Shown: positions 48,428 to 56,227 of the stretch, piece after piece | How positions within the stretch are numbered: position 1 is the first letter of the stretch | Layout of the letters: each line of letters begins with the position of its first letter | Assembly: GCF_030269765.1 (NCBI RefSeq) | Contig: NZ_BSTX01000001.1 | Span: 1,557,370 to 1,621,369 of the forward strand | Source: Actinorhabdospora filicis | GTDB lineage: Bacteria; Actinomycetota; Actinomycetes; Mycobacteriales; Micromonosporaceae | Reading direction: 5' to 3' | DNA: 64,000 nucleotides | The notes under the pieces: model-generated | What the model saw: only the letters and a program-made list of their open reading frames with translations | Database searches by the model: none | What the model was told of the DNA's origin: nothing | Translations under genes and position numbers: made by a program

Positions 48428-48631
48428 ATGACCGACACGCCACGACCGCCGCTCGCCGACTACCTCGACGACGCCGACTTCCCCGCCGACGCCAGGCGCG
48501 TCCGGGAGATGGCCGCCGCCAGCGGCGTGCCGCTGCCGATGCGCACCGAGCTGACACGGCTTCCCGACGCCCTCTACGCCGACGTGAACGAGGTGTGGAC
48601 GGCGCTGGGGCACGGCGCGACCCGCCTGTGA
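48428..48631 (+). CDS. DUF2795 family small protein
   Basis: A 67-residue protein with the DUF2795 helical motif: FPADARRVREMAAASGVP and LTRLPDALYADVNEVWTALG. These proteins are small, soluble and common in stress-related loci; function unknown. ATG 48428 has GGAGG upstream and a consensus sigma-B-type promoter in front. Confidence 0.85.
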   Translation: MTDTPRPPLADYLDDADFPADARRVREMAAASGVPLPMRTELTRLPDALYADVNEVWTALGHGATRL

Positions 48632-48760
48632 GCGGGCGCCCGCCGTAGACCACAGGTGGAACCCGTAGCGCGCTCGGGCGGTGCCCTCCGGGTTCCCCTG
48701 TTCCCGCGGCGGGGCGGTCCTCCCCCCGGCCGTCCCGCCGCTCTCTCATGTGGAGGCGTC

Positions 48761-49153
48761 ATGCCGAAGGTTCCGCACATGCCCTCCGACGTGACGTCCG
48801 AGGTGAGCGTCTTCGACCGCTTCGCGGCGGTCGCGGCGAGGTTCTTCGCCAAGCCGTGGTTCTTCGCCGTGTGCCTGCTGATCGTGCTGTTGTGGGCGCC
48901 TTCGATCGCGCTCATCGGCGATGTGGACACCTGGCAGCTCATCATCAACACCGGCACCACGATCATCACGTTCCTGATGGTGGCGCTGCTGCAGAACACC
49001 CAGACCCGGCAGGACGAGGCGACGCAGGACAAGCTGAACGCGATCGCCGAGATCCTGGCCGGCATGGCCAAGGCGCGTGGGGACGAGAAACTCGCCCACG
49101 ACGTGGACGAGGTCCGGGCCGCCGTCGGCCTGGAGGACCGGGAGAGCGCCTGA
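48761..49153 (+). CDS. Low-affinity iron permease family membrane protein
   Basis: A 130-residue protein of the PF04120 family. Two membrane helices (FFAVCLLIVLLWAPSIALI and TWQLIINTGTTIITFLMVAL) precede the hallmark LLQNTQTRQDEATQDKLNAI helix. The family name derives from fungal Fet4; transport in bacteria is unproven for this short form. ATG 48761 has GGAGG 4 nt upstream; the longer frame is not supported. It is coupled to the DUF6328 gene, 1 bp downstream. Confidence 0.85.
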   Translation: MPKVPHMPSDVTSEVSVFDRFAAVAARFFAKPWFFAVCLLIVLLWAPSIALIGDVDTWQLIINTGTTIITFLMVALLQNTQTRQDEATQDKLNAIAEILAGMAKARGDEKLAHDVDEVRAAVGLEDRESA

Positions 49154-49154
49154 C

Positions 49155-49613
49155 ATGGACACCGGCGAAAGCGAGGCCGACCGATGGAAACGCAATTACC
49201 ACGAGCTCCTGCAGGAACTGCGGGTCGCGCAGACCGGCAACCAGATCCTGTTCGCGTTCCTGCTCACCGTCCCGTTCACCCAGGCCTTCGGCACTCTCGT
49301 GGCCTATCAGCGGGACGTCTACGTCGGGACGCTGCTGGCGACCGGCATCGCCACGGTCTTGATGATCACCCCGGTCGGGATGCACCGGGTGCTGTTCCGG
49401 CAGGGCGCCAAGCCGCAGATCGTGCGGCTGACCTCGAACCTGGCGCTGGCCGGTCTGTTCTTCGTCCTCGCCGCGATGAGCGGGGCGCTGTTCCTGGTCG
49501 TCGACATGGTCGTGGACCGTGTCTGGGCGGCGGCCCTGGCGGCGGTGGTGGTGGCCGTGGCGCTGGCCTTCTGGTTCGGCCTGCCCCTGTGGCTGCGCCA
49601 CCGCGACCGCTGA
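49155..49613 (+). CDS. DUF6328 family membrane protein
   Basis: A 152-residue protein with four membrane helices. The N-terminal motif NYHELLQELRVAQTGNQILF and the following FLLTVPFTQAF are characteristic of this actinobacterial family of unknown function. It starts 1 bp after the preceding stop, so both genes are translated from one mRNA. A membrane role in the stress cluster is inferred only from location. Confidence 0.85.
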   Translation: MDTGESEADRWKRNYHELLQELRVAQTGNQILFAFLLTVPFTQAFGTLVAYQRDVYVGTLLATGIATVLMITPVGMHRVLFRQGAKPQIVRLTSNLALAGLFFVLAAMSGALFLVVDMVVDRVWAAALAAVVVAVALAFWFGLPLWLRHRDR

Positions 49614-49642
49614 ACCGCCGCCGGGATCCGCACGGGTACTTA

Positions 49643-51436
49643 TTACGGCGTGACGATCGCGAAGTTCGGATCCGGGAGCTCGATGACGCCGACCAGCCGC
49701 TCGATGAGCGAGGCGTCCCCGTCGAACTCCACTCCCTCCCGCTTCCCCGCCAGCAGTCCCAGCAGCCCGAGTTTCGTGGTCGTCACCCGCAGCCCCGCCT
49801 CGCCCCTCTTCGGGTCGGGTGTCTGCACGAGGACCCCGTTGGACAGCTCGGTGCGGACCTTCTCGCCGAGGTCGGTGAAGGTCCAGTCGATCACCGCCGT
49901 CTCACGCGCGGCCTTGACGCCGTCCACCCTGATCGCGACGCTGTCGAAGATCTGCTCGACGCTCAGGGCGGTGGCCATGTCGCCGCCGAGGTCGAAGGGG
50001 ACCATGTCGACGCCGTCGCGCAGCTCCTTGGCCCCGGTCAGGTAGAAGTTGCGCCAGGTCCCGTTCTCGGCGCCGCGGCCCAGTTTCGTGTAGACCCCGG
50101 CCAGCGCCTCCTTCGCCTCGGCGCTGCCGGGCTCGGCGAAGACCGCCTGCTGCAGCAGCTGCGCGGCGAAGCGCAGGTCCCCCTCGTCGGCGTACCGCCG
50201 GGCGTGCCCGAGGACGCCGGGGACGCCGCCGAGGCAGTCGACGTACCGCTTGGCCGACTCCACCGTCGGGTGCGCCCACAGGTGCGCCGGGACGCCGTCG
50301 AACCAGCCCATGTACCGCTGGTAGACCGCCTTCACGTTGTGCGAGACGGACCCGTAGTAGCCGCGGGTGTTCCACGCGGTGTCCAGCCCCTCGGGCAGCT
50401 GGAACATCTCGGCGATCTCGACGCCGGTGTACCCCTGGTTCAGCAGCCGCAGGGTCTGGTCGTGGAGGTAGCCGTACATGTCGCGCTGCTCGCGCAGGAA
50501 CGTCTCGCAGCGCTCCTCGTCCCAGGTCGGCCAGTGGTGCGAGGCGAACAGGACGTCGTAGCCGCCGGCGAACAGCTCGATGGCCTCGCCGAGGTAGCGC
50601 GACCACATGCGCGAGTCGCGCACCACGGCCCCGCGCAGGGTCAGGACATTGTGGAGGGTGTGGGTGGCGTTCTCGGCCATGCAGAGCGCCCGCAGGTCCG
50701 GGAACAGGAAGTTCATCTCGGCCGGGGCCTCGGTACCGGGGGTGAGCTGGAAGCTGATGCGCACGCCGTCGACGGTCTCAGTCTGCCCGGTGTGGGTGAT
50801 GTCGACGGTCGGCGGGATCAGCGAGACGCGGCCGGTGGACGTGGCCAGGCCCAGCCCCATGCCGAGCTGCCCTTCGGGTCCGGGGCCGAGGGTCACGCCG
50901 TACATGAGGTTGGCGCGGCGGGCCATCGCCACGCCCGCGTAGACGTTCTCGGCGACCGCGTGCTCCATGAAGCCCACGGGGGCCAGGATCGGCACGTTCC
51001 CGTCGGTGACGCCCATGACGCCGCCGAAGTGGTCGACGTGGGAGTGGGTGTAGATGACGCCGGTGACCGGACGGTCGCCCCGGTGGGCGCGGTAGAGGCC
51101 GAGCGCGGCGGCGGCGGTCTCGCAGGAGATGAGCGGGTCGATGACGATGACGCCGGTGTCGCCCTCGACGAAGGTGATGTTGGAGAGGTCCAGGCCGCGG
51201 ACCTGGTAGACGCGCTCGGTGACCTGGTAGAGCCCCTGCTTGGCGCACAGCCGCGCCTGCCGCCACAGGCTCGGGTGGGCCGTGGGGGGACAGTCGGCTT
51301 CGAGGAAGGCGTAGGCGTCGGAGTCCCAGATGACGCGCCCGTCCGGGGCCTTCACCACCCCCGGGGTGAGGGCGGCGATGAAGCCCCGGTCGGCGTCGTC
51401 GGAGTCGGTCCGGTCGGCGTAGTCGAGTGACGTCAT
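49643..51436 (-). CDS. Alkyl sulfatase, metallo-beta-lactamase fold
   Basis: A 597-residue enzyme of the SdsA1-type primary alkylsulfatase family. The metallo-beta-lactamase domain carries the zinc motif THSHVDHFGG (residues 130-139; His131, His133, Asp135, His136); an alkylsulfatase dimerisation helix region and a C-terminal SCP2-like lipid-binding domain follow. No signal peptide was found, so it is probably cytoplasmic. It hydrolyses long-chain alkyl sulfates to alcohol and sulfate. An AATACT hexamer ends 7 nt before the ATG and there is no ribosome site, so it may be leaderless. Confidence 0.92.
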   Translation of the reverse strand: MTSLDYADRTDSDDADRGFIAALTPGVVKAPDGRVIWDSDAYAFLEADCPPTAHPSLWRQARLCAKQGLYQVTERVYQVRGLDLSNITFVEGDTGVIVIDPLISCETAAAALGLYRAHRGDRPVTGVIYTHSHVDHFGGVMGVTDGNVPILAPVGFMEHAVAENVYAGVAMARRANLMYGVTLGPGPEGQLGMGLGLATSTGRVSLIPPTVDITHTGQTETVDGVRISFQLTPGTEAPAEMNFLFPDLRALCMAENATHTLHNVLTLRGAVVRDSRMWSRYLGEAIELFAGGYDVLFASHHWPTWDEERCETFLREQRDMYGYLHDQTLRLLNQGYTGVEIAEMFQLPEGLDTAWNTRGYYGSVSHNVKAVYQRYMGWFDGVPAHLWAHPTVESAKRYVDCLGGVPGVLGHARRYADEGDLRFAAQLLQQAVFAEPGSAEAKEALAGVYTKLGRGAENGTWRNFYLTGAKELRDGVDMVPFDLGGDMATALSVEQIFDSVAIRVDGVKAARETAVIDWTFTDLGEKVRTELSNGVLVQTPDPKRGEAGLRVTTTKLGLLGLLAGKREGVEFDGDASLIERLVGVIELPDPNFAIVTP

Positions 51437-51469
51437 GCCGACCAGTATTGATGAGGATTCGTCCGATTT

Positions 51470-52432
51470 TTAGGGAATAAGGAGGATTTTGCCGGTGGTC
51501 CGGCGGCCCTCCAGATCGGTGTGCGCGCGGGCGGCCTCGGCCAGCGGGTAGGTCGCCGACACGCGCACGGTGACGGTCCCGTCGGCCAGCCAGCCGAGCA
51601 GGTCGCCGACGCGCCCGAGCATCTCCTCGCGGTCAGCGACGTAGTGCTCCATGGTGGGCCGGGTCAGGAACAGCGAGCCCGACTTCGACAGCCGGATCGG
51701 GTCGAAGGGCGGGACGGCGCCGCTCGCGCCGCCGTAGAGCGCCATCATCCCGCGCGGCCGCAGCGCGGTCAGGCCCTCGTCGAAGGTGGTCCGGCCGACG
51801 CCGTCGTAGACGACGTGCGCCCCGGCGCCGCCGGAGAACGCGCGGACCTTCTCCGCGAAGCCCTCGTAGCCCACGACCTCGTCGGCCCCGGCCTCACGGG
51901 CCAGCTTCGCCTTCTCCTCGGTGGACACCGTGGCGATCACGCGCCCGCCGCGCAGCTTCACCAGCTGCGTGAGGATCTGCCCGACGCCCCCGGCGGCGGC
52001 GTGCACGACGGCCACGTCGCCCGGCTGGACCGGGTAGGTCGAGTGGGACAGGTAGTGCGCGGTGAGGCCCTGGAGCAGCGAGGCCGCCACCAGCGCGGGG
52101 TCCAGGCCGTCCGGGACGGGCAGGAGCCGGTCGGCGGGCACGGCCACCTTCTCGGCATAGCTGCCGAGGGTCTGCGTCCAGGCCACGCTCTGCCCGGCGG
52201 TGAAGCCGGTGACGCCCTCGCCGAGGGCCGCCACGACTCCGGCGCCCTCCTGCCCGGGTGTGAAGGGCATCGGCATCGGATAGCGGCCCTCGCGGTGATA
52301 GGTGTCGACGTAGTTGACGCCGACGGCCTTGACGTCCACCAGCACCTCTCCCGGACCCGGCACGGGATCGGGGACGTCGGTGTACTCCAGGCGGTCGGGT
52401 CCGCCGGTCTCACTGACCACGATGGCCTTCAT
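51470..52432 (-). CDS. NADPH:quinone reductase (zeta-crystallin type)
   Basis: A 320-residue medium-chain dehydrogenase/reductase without the zinc ligands of alcohol dehydrogenases. The nucleotide-binding loop AAAGGVGQILTQ is near residue 150, and GQEGAGVVAALGEGV and YDGVGRTTFDEGL are typical of quinone oxidoreductases. Start ATG 52432 has GAAGGAG upstream; ten extra residues in the longer frame are not conserved. Cytosolic; likely role is quinone or enone reduction. Confidence 0.9.
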   Translation of the reverse strand: MKAIVVSETGGPDRLEYTDVPDPVPGPGEVLVDVKAVGVNYVDTYHREGRYPMPMPFTPGQEGAGVVAALGEGVTGFTAGQSVAWTQTLGSYAEKVAVPADRLLPVPDGLDPALVAASLLQGLTAHYLSHSTYPVQPGDVAVVHAAAGGVGQILTQLVKLRGGRVIATVSTEEKAKLAREAGADEVVGYEGFAEKVRAFSGGAGAHVVYDGVGRTTFDEGLTALRPRGMMALYGGASGAVPPFDPIRLSKSGSLFLTRPTMEHYVADREEMLGRVGDLLGWLADGTVTVRVSATYPLAEAARAHTDLEGRRTTGKILLIP

Positions 52433-52502
52433 GCGCGCTCCTTCGTCGGGTACGGCTTCCACCTTTCCCCAACCCGGGACCGAGCGCGGCTATTCTCGCG
52501 CG

Positions 52503-53168
52503 GTGCAGTTCAGTGTCAAGGATTACCGGCCCGACGGCGAGGACGCCGCGATCGCCGAGCAGGAGCGCCTGCGCGCCTTCCGCCGCGACGAGCCGCTGGC
52601 CCCGCCGCGGCTGGTGACCGGCGTCGACGTGTCCTACGACCCGGCGAGCGAGCGCCTGGTGGCCGCCGCGGTGACCGTCGACGTGTCCACATGGGACACC
52701 GTCGAGGAGGTCACCCGCTCCGGCACCGCGCGGTTCCCCTACATCCCGGGCCTGCTGGCCTTCCGCGAGCTGCCCACGCTCCTGGAGGCGCTGGCCGACC
52801 TGGAGACCGCGCCGGACCTGTTCGTCTGTGACGGGCACGGGCTGGCCCACCCGCGCGCGTTCGGGCTGGCCTGCCACCTCGGCGTCCTGCTGGACGTGCC
52901 GGCCATCGGCGTGGCCAAGAACGCGCCCTGGCCCACTGACGCCCCGGGCGAGGAGCGCGGCGACACCGCCCCGATCCTGCACGAGGGCGCGGAGGTGGGA
53001 CGCGTCCTGCGCACGCGCACGTCCGTCAAGCCGGTCTACGTCTCCGTCGGGCACCGCGCGGACCTGGACGGCGCGTGCGCGGCGGTGCTGGAGCTGACGC
53101 GCGGCACGCGCCTGCCCGAGACCACCCGCCGCGCCGACGCGCTGAGCCGCAGGCTGCTCAAGGGGTGA
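52503..53168 (+). CDS. nfi: Endonuclease V (deoxyinosine repair)
   Basis: A 221-residue endonuclease V. The metal-binding residues are in place: Asp42 (GVDVSYD), Glu89 (YIPGLLAFRELP) and Asp110 (CDGHGLAHPR), nearly the same numbering as the Thermotoga enzyme. It cuts DNA, and in some species RNA, near deaminated adenine. TATTCT ends 6 nt before GTG 52503 and no ribosome site exists, so the mRNA is probably leaderless. Its last 11 bases overlap the end of the convergent lyase gene. Confidence 0.93.
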   Translation: MQFSVKDYRPDGEDAAIAEQERLRAFRRDEPLAPPRLVTGVDVSYDPASERLVAAAVTVDVSTWDTVEEVTRSGTARFPYIPGLLAFRELPTLLEALADLETAPDLFVCDGHGLAHPRAFGLACHLGVLLDVPAIGVAKNAPWPTDAPGEERGDTAPILHEGAEVGRVLRTRTSVKPVYVSVGHRADLDGACAAVLELTRGTRLPETTRRADALSRRLLKG

Positions 53169-54024
53169 GGCGGGCCAGGTGCCCGTTCTCCAGCGCGGTC
53201 CAGATCGCGCCGTCGGGAGCGACGGCCAGTCCGTGCGGCTCGGAGCCCGCCGTGAGCGGGTGGGTGGTGACCTCGCCGTCCACGGTGAGGTGGGCGAGCG
53301 CGTCGGCTCCCCACAGGCTGATCCACAGGCAGGTGCCGTCGGAGACGATGGCGTGCGGCTTGCTCCCCCGGTCGGGCAGCGGGATCTCGGTGACGGTGCC
53401 GTCGGCGTCCACCCGTCCGGCGATTCCGGCGAGCAGCGCGACGAACCAGGCCGCGCCGTCGGGCCCGATGGTGACGCCGACCGGCCCGGCGGACGCGGTG
53501 GGCAGCTCGAAGAGCTCGGCCTTTCCGTCGCGGACGCGGCCGACCGCGTTGGCCTGGTTGGCGGTGAACCAGGGGGTGCCGTCGGCGGCGACGGCGATCA
53601 TGGACGGCATCGCGCCCTCGACGGGCAGCTCGACGACGTCCAGGACGCCGGTGGCGGGGTCGAGGGAGGCCACGGTGTTGGCCGCCATGCCCGTCACCCA
53701 CAGTTTCCCGTCGGGGGCGGCGGCGAGCCCGAACACTCCGGCGGGCGCGTCGAAGGCGGTGACCTCGCCGGTGGACGGGTCGAGGCGGGCGAGCTTCGCC
53801 TTGCGCGACAGCGAGGCCCACACGCCGCCGTCGGCGCCGGTGACGATGATGCCGGGCATCGACTCGTCCCCGGTGGAGTAGGTGCGCGTCCGGCCGGTGG
53901 CGGGGTCGAAGTGCCCGATGGCGCCCTGGTGGACGAGGGTGAACCAGATGGTGCCGTCGGCGGCGGCGGTCAGCGCGTAGGGGCCCGCCTCGGGTCCGGA
54001 GACGAGATGTTCGCGGAGGGGCAT
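53158..54024 (-). CDS. vgb: Virginiamycin B lyase (streptogramin B lyase) homologue
   Basis: A 288-residue seven-bladed propeller. Key Vgb residues are all present: His224 (KPHAIVS), Glu262 and His264 (SEPHGLA) and Glu279, matching His228, Glu268, His270 and Glu284 of the staphylococcal enzyme. Length is also right (Vgb is about 295-300). The enzyme linearises streptogramin B antibiotics by opening the ester bond. Chromosomal homologues are common in actinomycetes, where the natural role may differ. Confidence 0.88.
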   Translation of the reverse strand: MPLREHLVSGPEAGPYALTAAADGTIWFTLVHQGAIGHFDPATGRTRTYSTGDESMPGIIVTGADGGVWASLSRKAKLARLDPSTGEVTAFDAPAGVFGLAAAPDGKLWVTGMAANTVASLDPATGVLDVVELPVEGAMPSMIAVAADGTPWFTANQANAVGRVRDGKAELFELPTASAGPVGVTIGPDGAAWFVALLAGIAGRVDADGTVTEIPLPDRGSKPHAIVSDGTCLWISLWGADALAHLTVDGEVTTHPLTAGSEPHGLAVAPDGAIWTALENGHLARLTP

Positions 54025-54052
54025 TCGGTTCCTTTCGCCGTCTTCGGGTCGA

Positions 54053-54670
54053 TCATGCCAGGCTGTGCAGGCCCCGCATGATCGTCATGCCCGCGTTCAT
54101 CGCCTCGCGCACGGCGTCCTCGATCCCGTCGCCGCGTTCCAGGCAGATCATCATCGCCGCCTGGATCGCGCCGATGTAGCCACCGATGACGGCGGCGGCG
54201 GTGACCTCGGTGAGGACGTGCGGGTAGGCCTCGGCGAGCGCGGCGGCCAGGCGGCGCTGGCCGGAGTGCATGAGCTCCAGGGCCCGCGCGCGCAGCGCCG
54301 GTTCGCGGGCGATGAGGCCGAAGCGCGCCCGGCCGTCGGCGAGGTCGATGACCGATTCGTGGGAGGCGACCAGGCTGAGCGCGCGGTCGCAGATCCGTTG
54401 CAGCAGCTGGGGGACGGTCTCGTCGTCGCCGCGTTCGGCGATGACGGCGAGGGTGAGCTCCATGCGCTGGTGGAAGTCGGCGAAGGCGACGTCCTCTTTG
54501 GACGCGAAGTAGTTGAAGAAGGTCTTGGTGGAGACCTGCGCGGCGGCGGCGATCTCGGCCACGGTGGTGTCGGCGAAGCCTTTTTCAGTGAACAGGCGCA
54601 GCGCGGCGCGGGCGAGGGCGCGCCGGGTCAGCGCCTTCTTGCGGTCGCGCAGGCCCAGGTCGTCCGTCAT
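54053..54670 (-). CDS. TetR family regulator, divergent from P450
   Basis: A 205-residue TetR protein. The helix-turn-helix (residues 25-60) reads TTVAEIAAAAQVSTKTFFNYF, typical of the subgroup with FFNYFASKEDV. A ligand domain of unknown specificity follows. TAAGGT ends 6 nt before ATG 54670, so the mRNA is likely leaderless, and GTG 54676 is less likely. It faces the P450 gene across an operator-like palindrome, suggesting it represses both. Confidence 0.92.
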   Translation of the reverse strand: MTDDLGLRDRKKALTRRALARAALRLFTEKGFADTTVAEIAAAAQVSTKTFFNYFASKEDVAFADFHQRMELTLAVIAERGDDETVPQLLQRICDRALSLVASHESVIDLADGRARFGLIAREPALRARALELMHSGQRRLAAALAEAYPHVLTEVTAAAVIGGYIGAIQAAMMICLERGDGIEDAVREAMNAGMTIMRGLHSLA

Positions 54671-54695
54671 GGCCACACCTTACACTCAAAGAATT

Positions 54696-54734
54696 TTTAC
54701 ACTGGTTGTAAATTTCTGCCGGGTGCGCTTAAGT
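54696..54734 (+). promoter_or_regulatory. P450 promoter with TetR-type operator
   Basis: TTTACA-CTGGT-TGTAAA (54696-54712) overlaps the -35 of a promoter for the P450: TTGTAA (54706-54711), 17 nt, TTAAGT (54729-54734). Binding there would block the P450 promoter and lies close to the TetR gene start. Confidence 0.6.
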
Positions 54735-54772
54735 GGACGAGTAGCCACCGTTTCGGCTCAAAGGAGCATGAG

Positions 54773-55972
54773 ATGACACAGGCACCATCGGCCCCCAGGC
54801 TGCCCCTGGAGCGCCCGAACCCGTTCGACCCGCCGGTCAGGCTGGCCGAACTCCGCGAGAACGAGCCGATCAGCCGCCTGGCGTTCCCCGACGGCCACGT
54901 GGGCTGGCTGGTGACCGGGTACCAGGAGGCCCGGGACGTCCTGCGGGACCCGCGCTTCAGCTCCCGCCAGGAGCTGCGCCACTTCCCGCTCGACCACGCG
55001 CTGGCCAATGAGCCCATGGAACCCGCGCGCCCGGGGATGTTCATCCGCATGGACGCCCCCGAGCACGGGCGGCTGCGCAGGCTGCTCACCGGGCAGTTCA
55101 CCGTCAAGCGCATGAAGGCCCTCGAACCGCGCATCCAGGGCTTCGTCGACCGGGCCCTCGACGAGCTGGAGGCCGACGGGCCGGGCGCCGACCTGGTGGC
55201 GCGCTTCGCGCTGCCGGTGCCGTCGCTGGTGATCTGCGAGCTGCTCGGCGTCCCCTACGAGGACCGGGCGCGCTTCCAGCAGAACTCCAGGACGATCATG
55301 AGCCTCGACTCCAGCCGCGAGGACATCATGGGCGCCTTCGAGTCCATGGGCCAGTTCCTGCACGACCTGGTGATGTCCAAGATCGCCGAACCCACCGACG
55401 ACATCCTCGGCGGGCTGGCCGCCACCGGCGAGCTGACCGCCGAGGAGATGACCAACATCGCGTTCCTGCTGCTGGTGGCCGGGCACGAGACCACGGCGAA
55501 CATGCTCGGGCTGGGCACCTTCGCGCTCCTCCGGCATCCCGGCGAGCTGGCGCGCTTCCGGGCCGAGCCCGAGATCGCCGAGGCTGCGGTGGAGGAGCTG
55601 CTGCGGTACCTGTCGATCATCCACGTCGGCATGACCCGCACCGCCCTGGAGGACCTCGACCTGCACGGCACCCTCGTCAAGGCCGGGGAGTGCGTGATCC
55701 TGTCGGTGTCGGCCGGCAACCGCGATCCCGAGCGCTTCGAGAATCCCGACGAGCTGGACCTGGCGCGGCCGCACGGCACCGGGCACCTGTCCTTCGGGCA
55801 CGGCGTCCACCAGTGCCTGGGCCAGCAGCTCGCCCGGGTCGAGATGCGCATCGGGCTGACCACGCTCGTCGAGCGCTTCCCGAACCTGCGGCTGGCGGTG
55901 GCACCCGAGGACGTGCCGACCAAGACCAACGCGATCATCTACGGCGTCCACTCGCTCAAGGTGGCGTGGTGA
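54773..55972 (+). CDS. Cytochrome P450 (bacterial class I, CYP105/107-like)
   Basis: A 399-residue soluble P450. I-helix oxygen-binding motif AGHETTAN (236-243), ExxR in EELLRYLS (Glu275, Arg278) and heme-binding FGHGVHQCLG with Cys348. ATG 54773 has AAAGGAG upstream. The stop overlaps the ferredoxin start (GTGA), so the two are translated together, and the ferredoxin probably delivers electrons. Substrate unknown. A divergent TetR gene and operator indicate inducible expression, for example for xenobiotic or secondary metabolite oxidation. Confidence 0.95.
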   Translation: MTQAPSAPRLPLERPNPFDPPVRLAELRENEPISRLAFPDGHVGWLVTGYQEARDVLRDPRFSSRQELRHFPLDHALANEPMEPARPGMFIRMDAPEHGRLRRLLTGQFTVKRMKALEPRIQGFVDRALDELEADGPGADLVARFALPVPSLVICELLGVPYEDRARFQQNSRTIMSLDSSREDIMGAFESMGQFLHDLVMSKIAEPTDDILGGLAATGELTAEEMTNIAFLLLVAGHETTANMLGLGTFALLRHPGELARFRAEPEIAEAAVEELLRYLSIIHVGMTRTALEDLDLHGTLVKAGECVILSVSAGNRDPERFENPDELDLARPHGTGHLSFGHGVHQCLGQQLARVEMRIGLTTLVERFPNLRLAVAPEDVPTKTNAIIYGVHSLKVAW

Positions 55973-56163
55973 ACGTCGAGGCCGACCGGGAGCGCTGCTG
56001 CGGTTCCGGGATGTGCGCGCTGACCGCGCCGGACGTCTTCGACCAGGACGCGGAGACCGGCTACGTGCTGGTCCTGCTCCCCGAACCGCCCCGGGAGTGG
56101 CACGACGACGTGCGCTCGGCCGCCGGGGTCTGCCCCTCGGGGGCGATCACCGTCCGGGAATGA
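55969..56163 (+). CDS. Small 3Fe-4S ferredoxin partner of the P450
   Basis: A 64-residue ferredoxin. Cysteines are arranged as CCGSGMC near the start and VCPSGAI near the end, the pattern of single-cluster [3Fe-4S] P450 ferredoxins; the second residue of the first motif is an extra Cys. It starts at GTG inside the P450 stop codon (GTGA). No ferredoxin reductase is nearby. The short length is normal. Confidence 0.92.
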   Translation: MNVEADRERCCGSGMCALTAPDVFDQDAETGYVLVLLPEPPREWHDDVRSAAGVCPSGAITVRE

Positions 56164-56170
56164 GCGAACG

Positions 56171-56211
56171 GGCGGGCCGCCGTCGCCATCCTCGGCGAAC
56201 CGCGGCCCGCC
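56171..56211 (+). terminator. Hairpin after the P450-ferredoxin operon
   Basis: A 10-bp perfect stem GGCGGGCCGC/GCGGCCCGCC with a 21-nt loop, 8 bp after the ferredoxin stop. Confidence 0.65.
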
Positions 56212-56227
56212 CCGCTACCGTCGGGAC

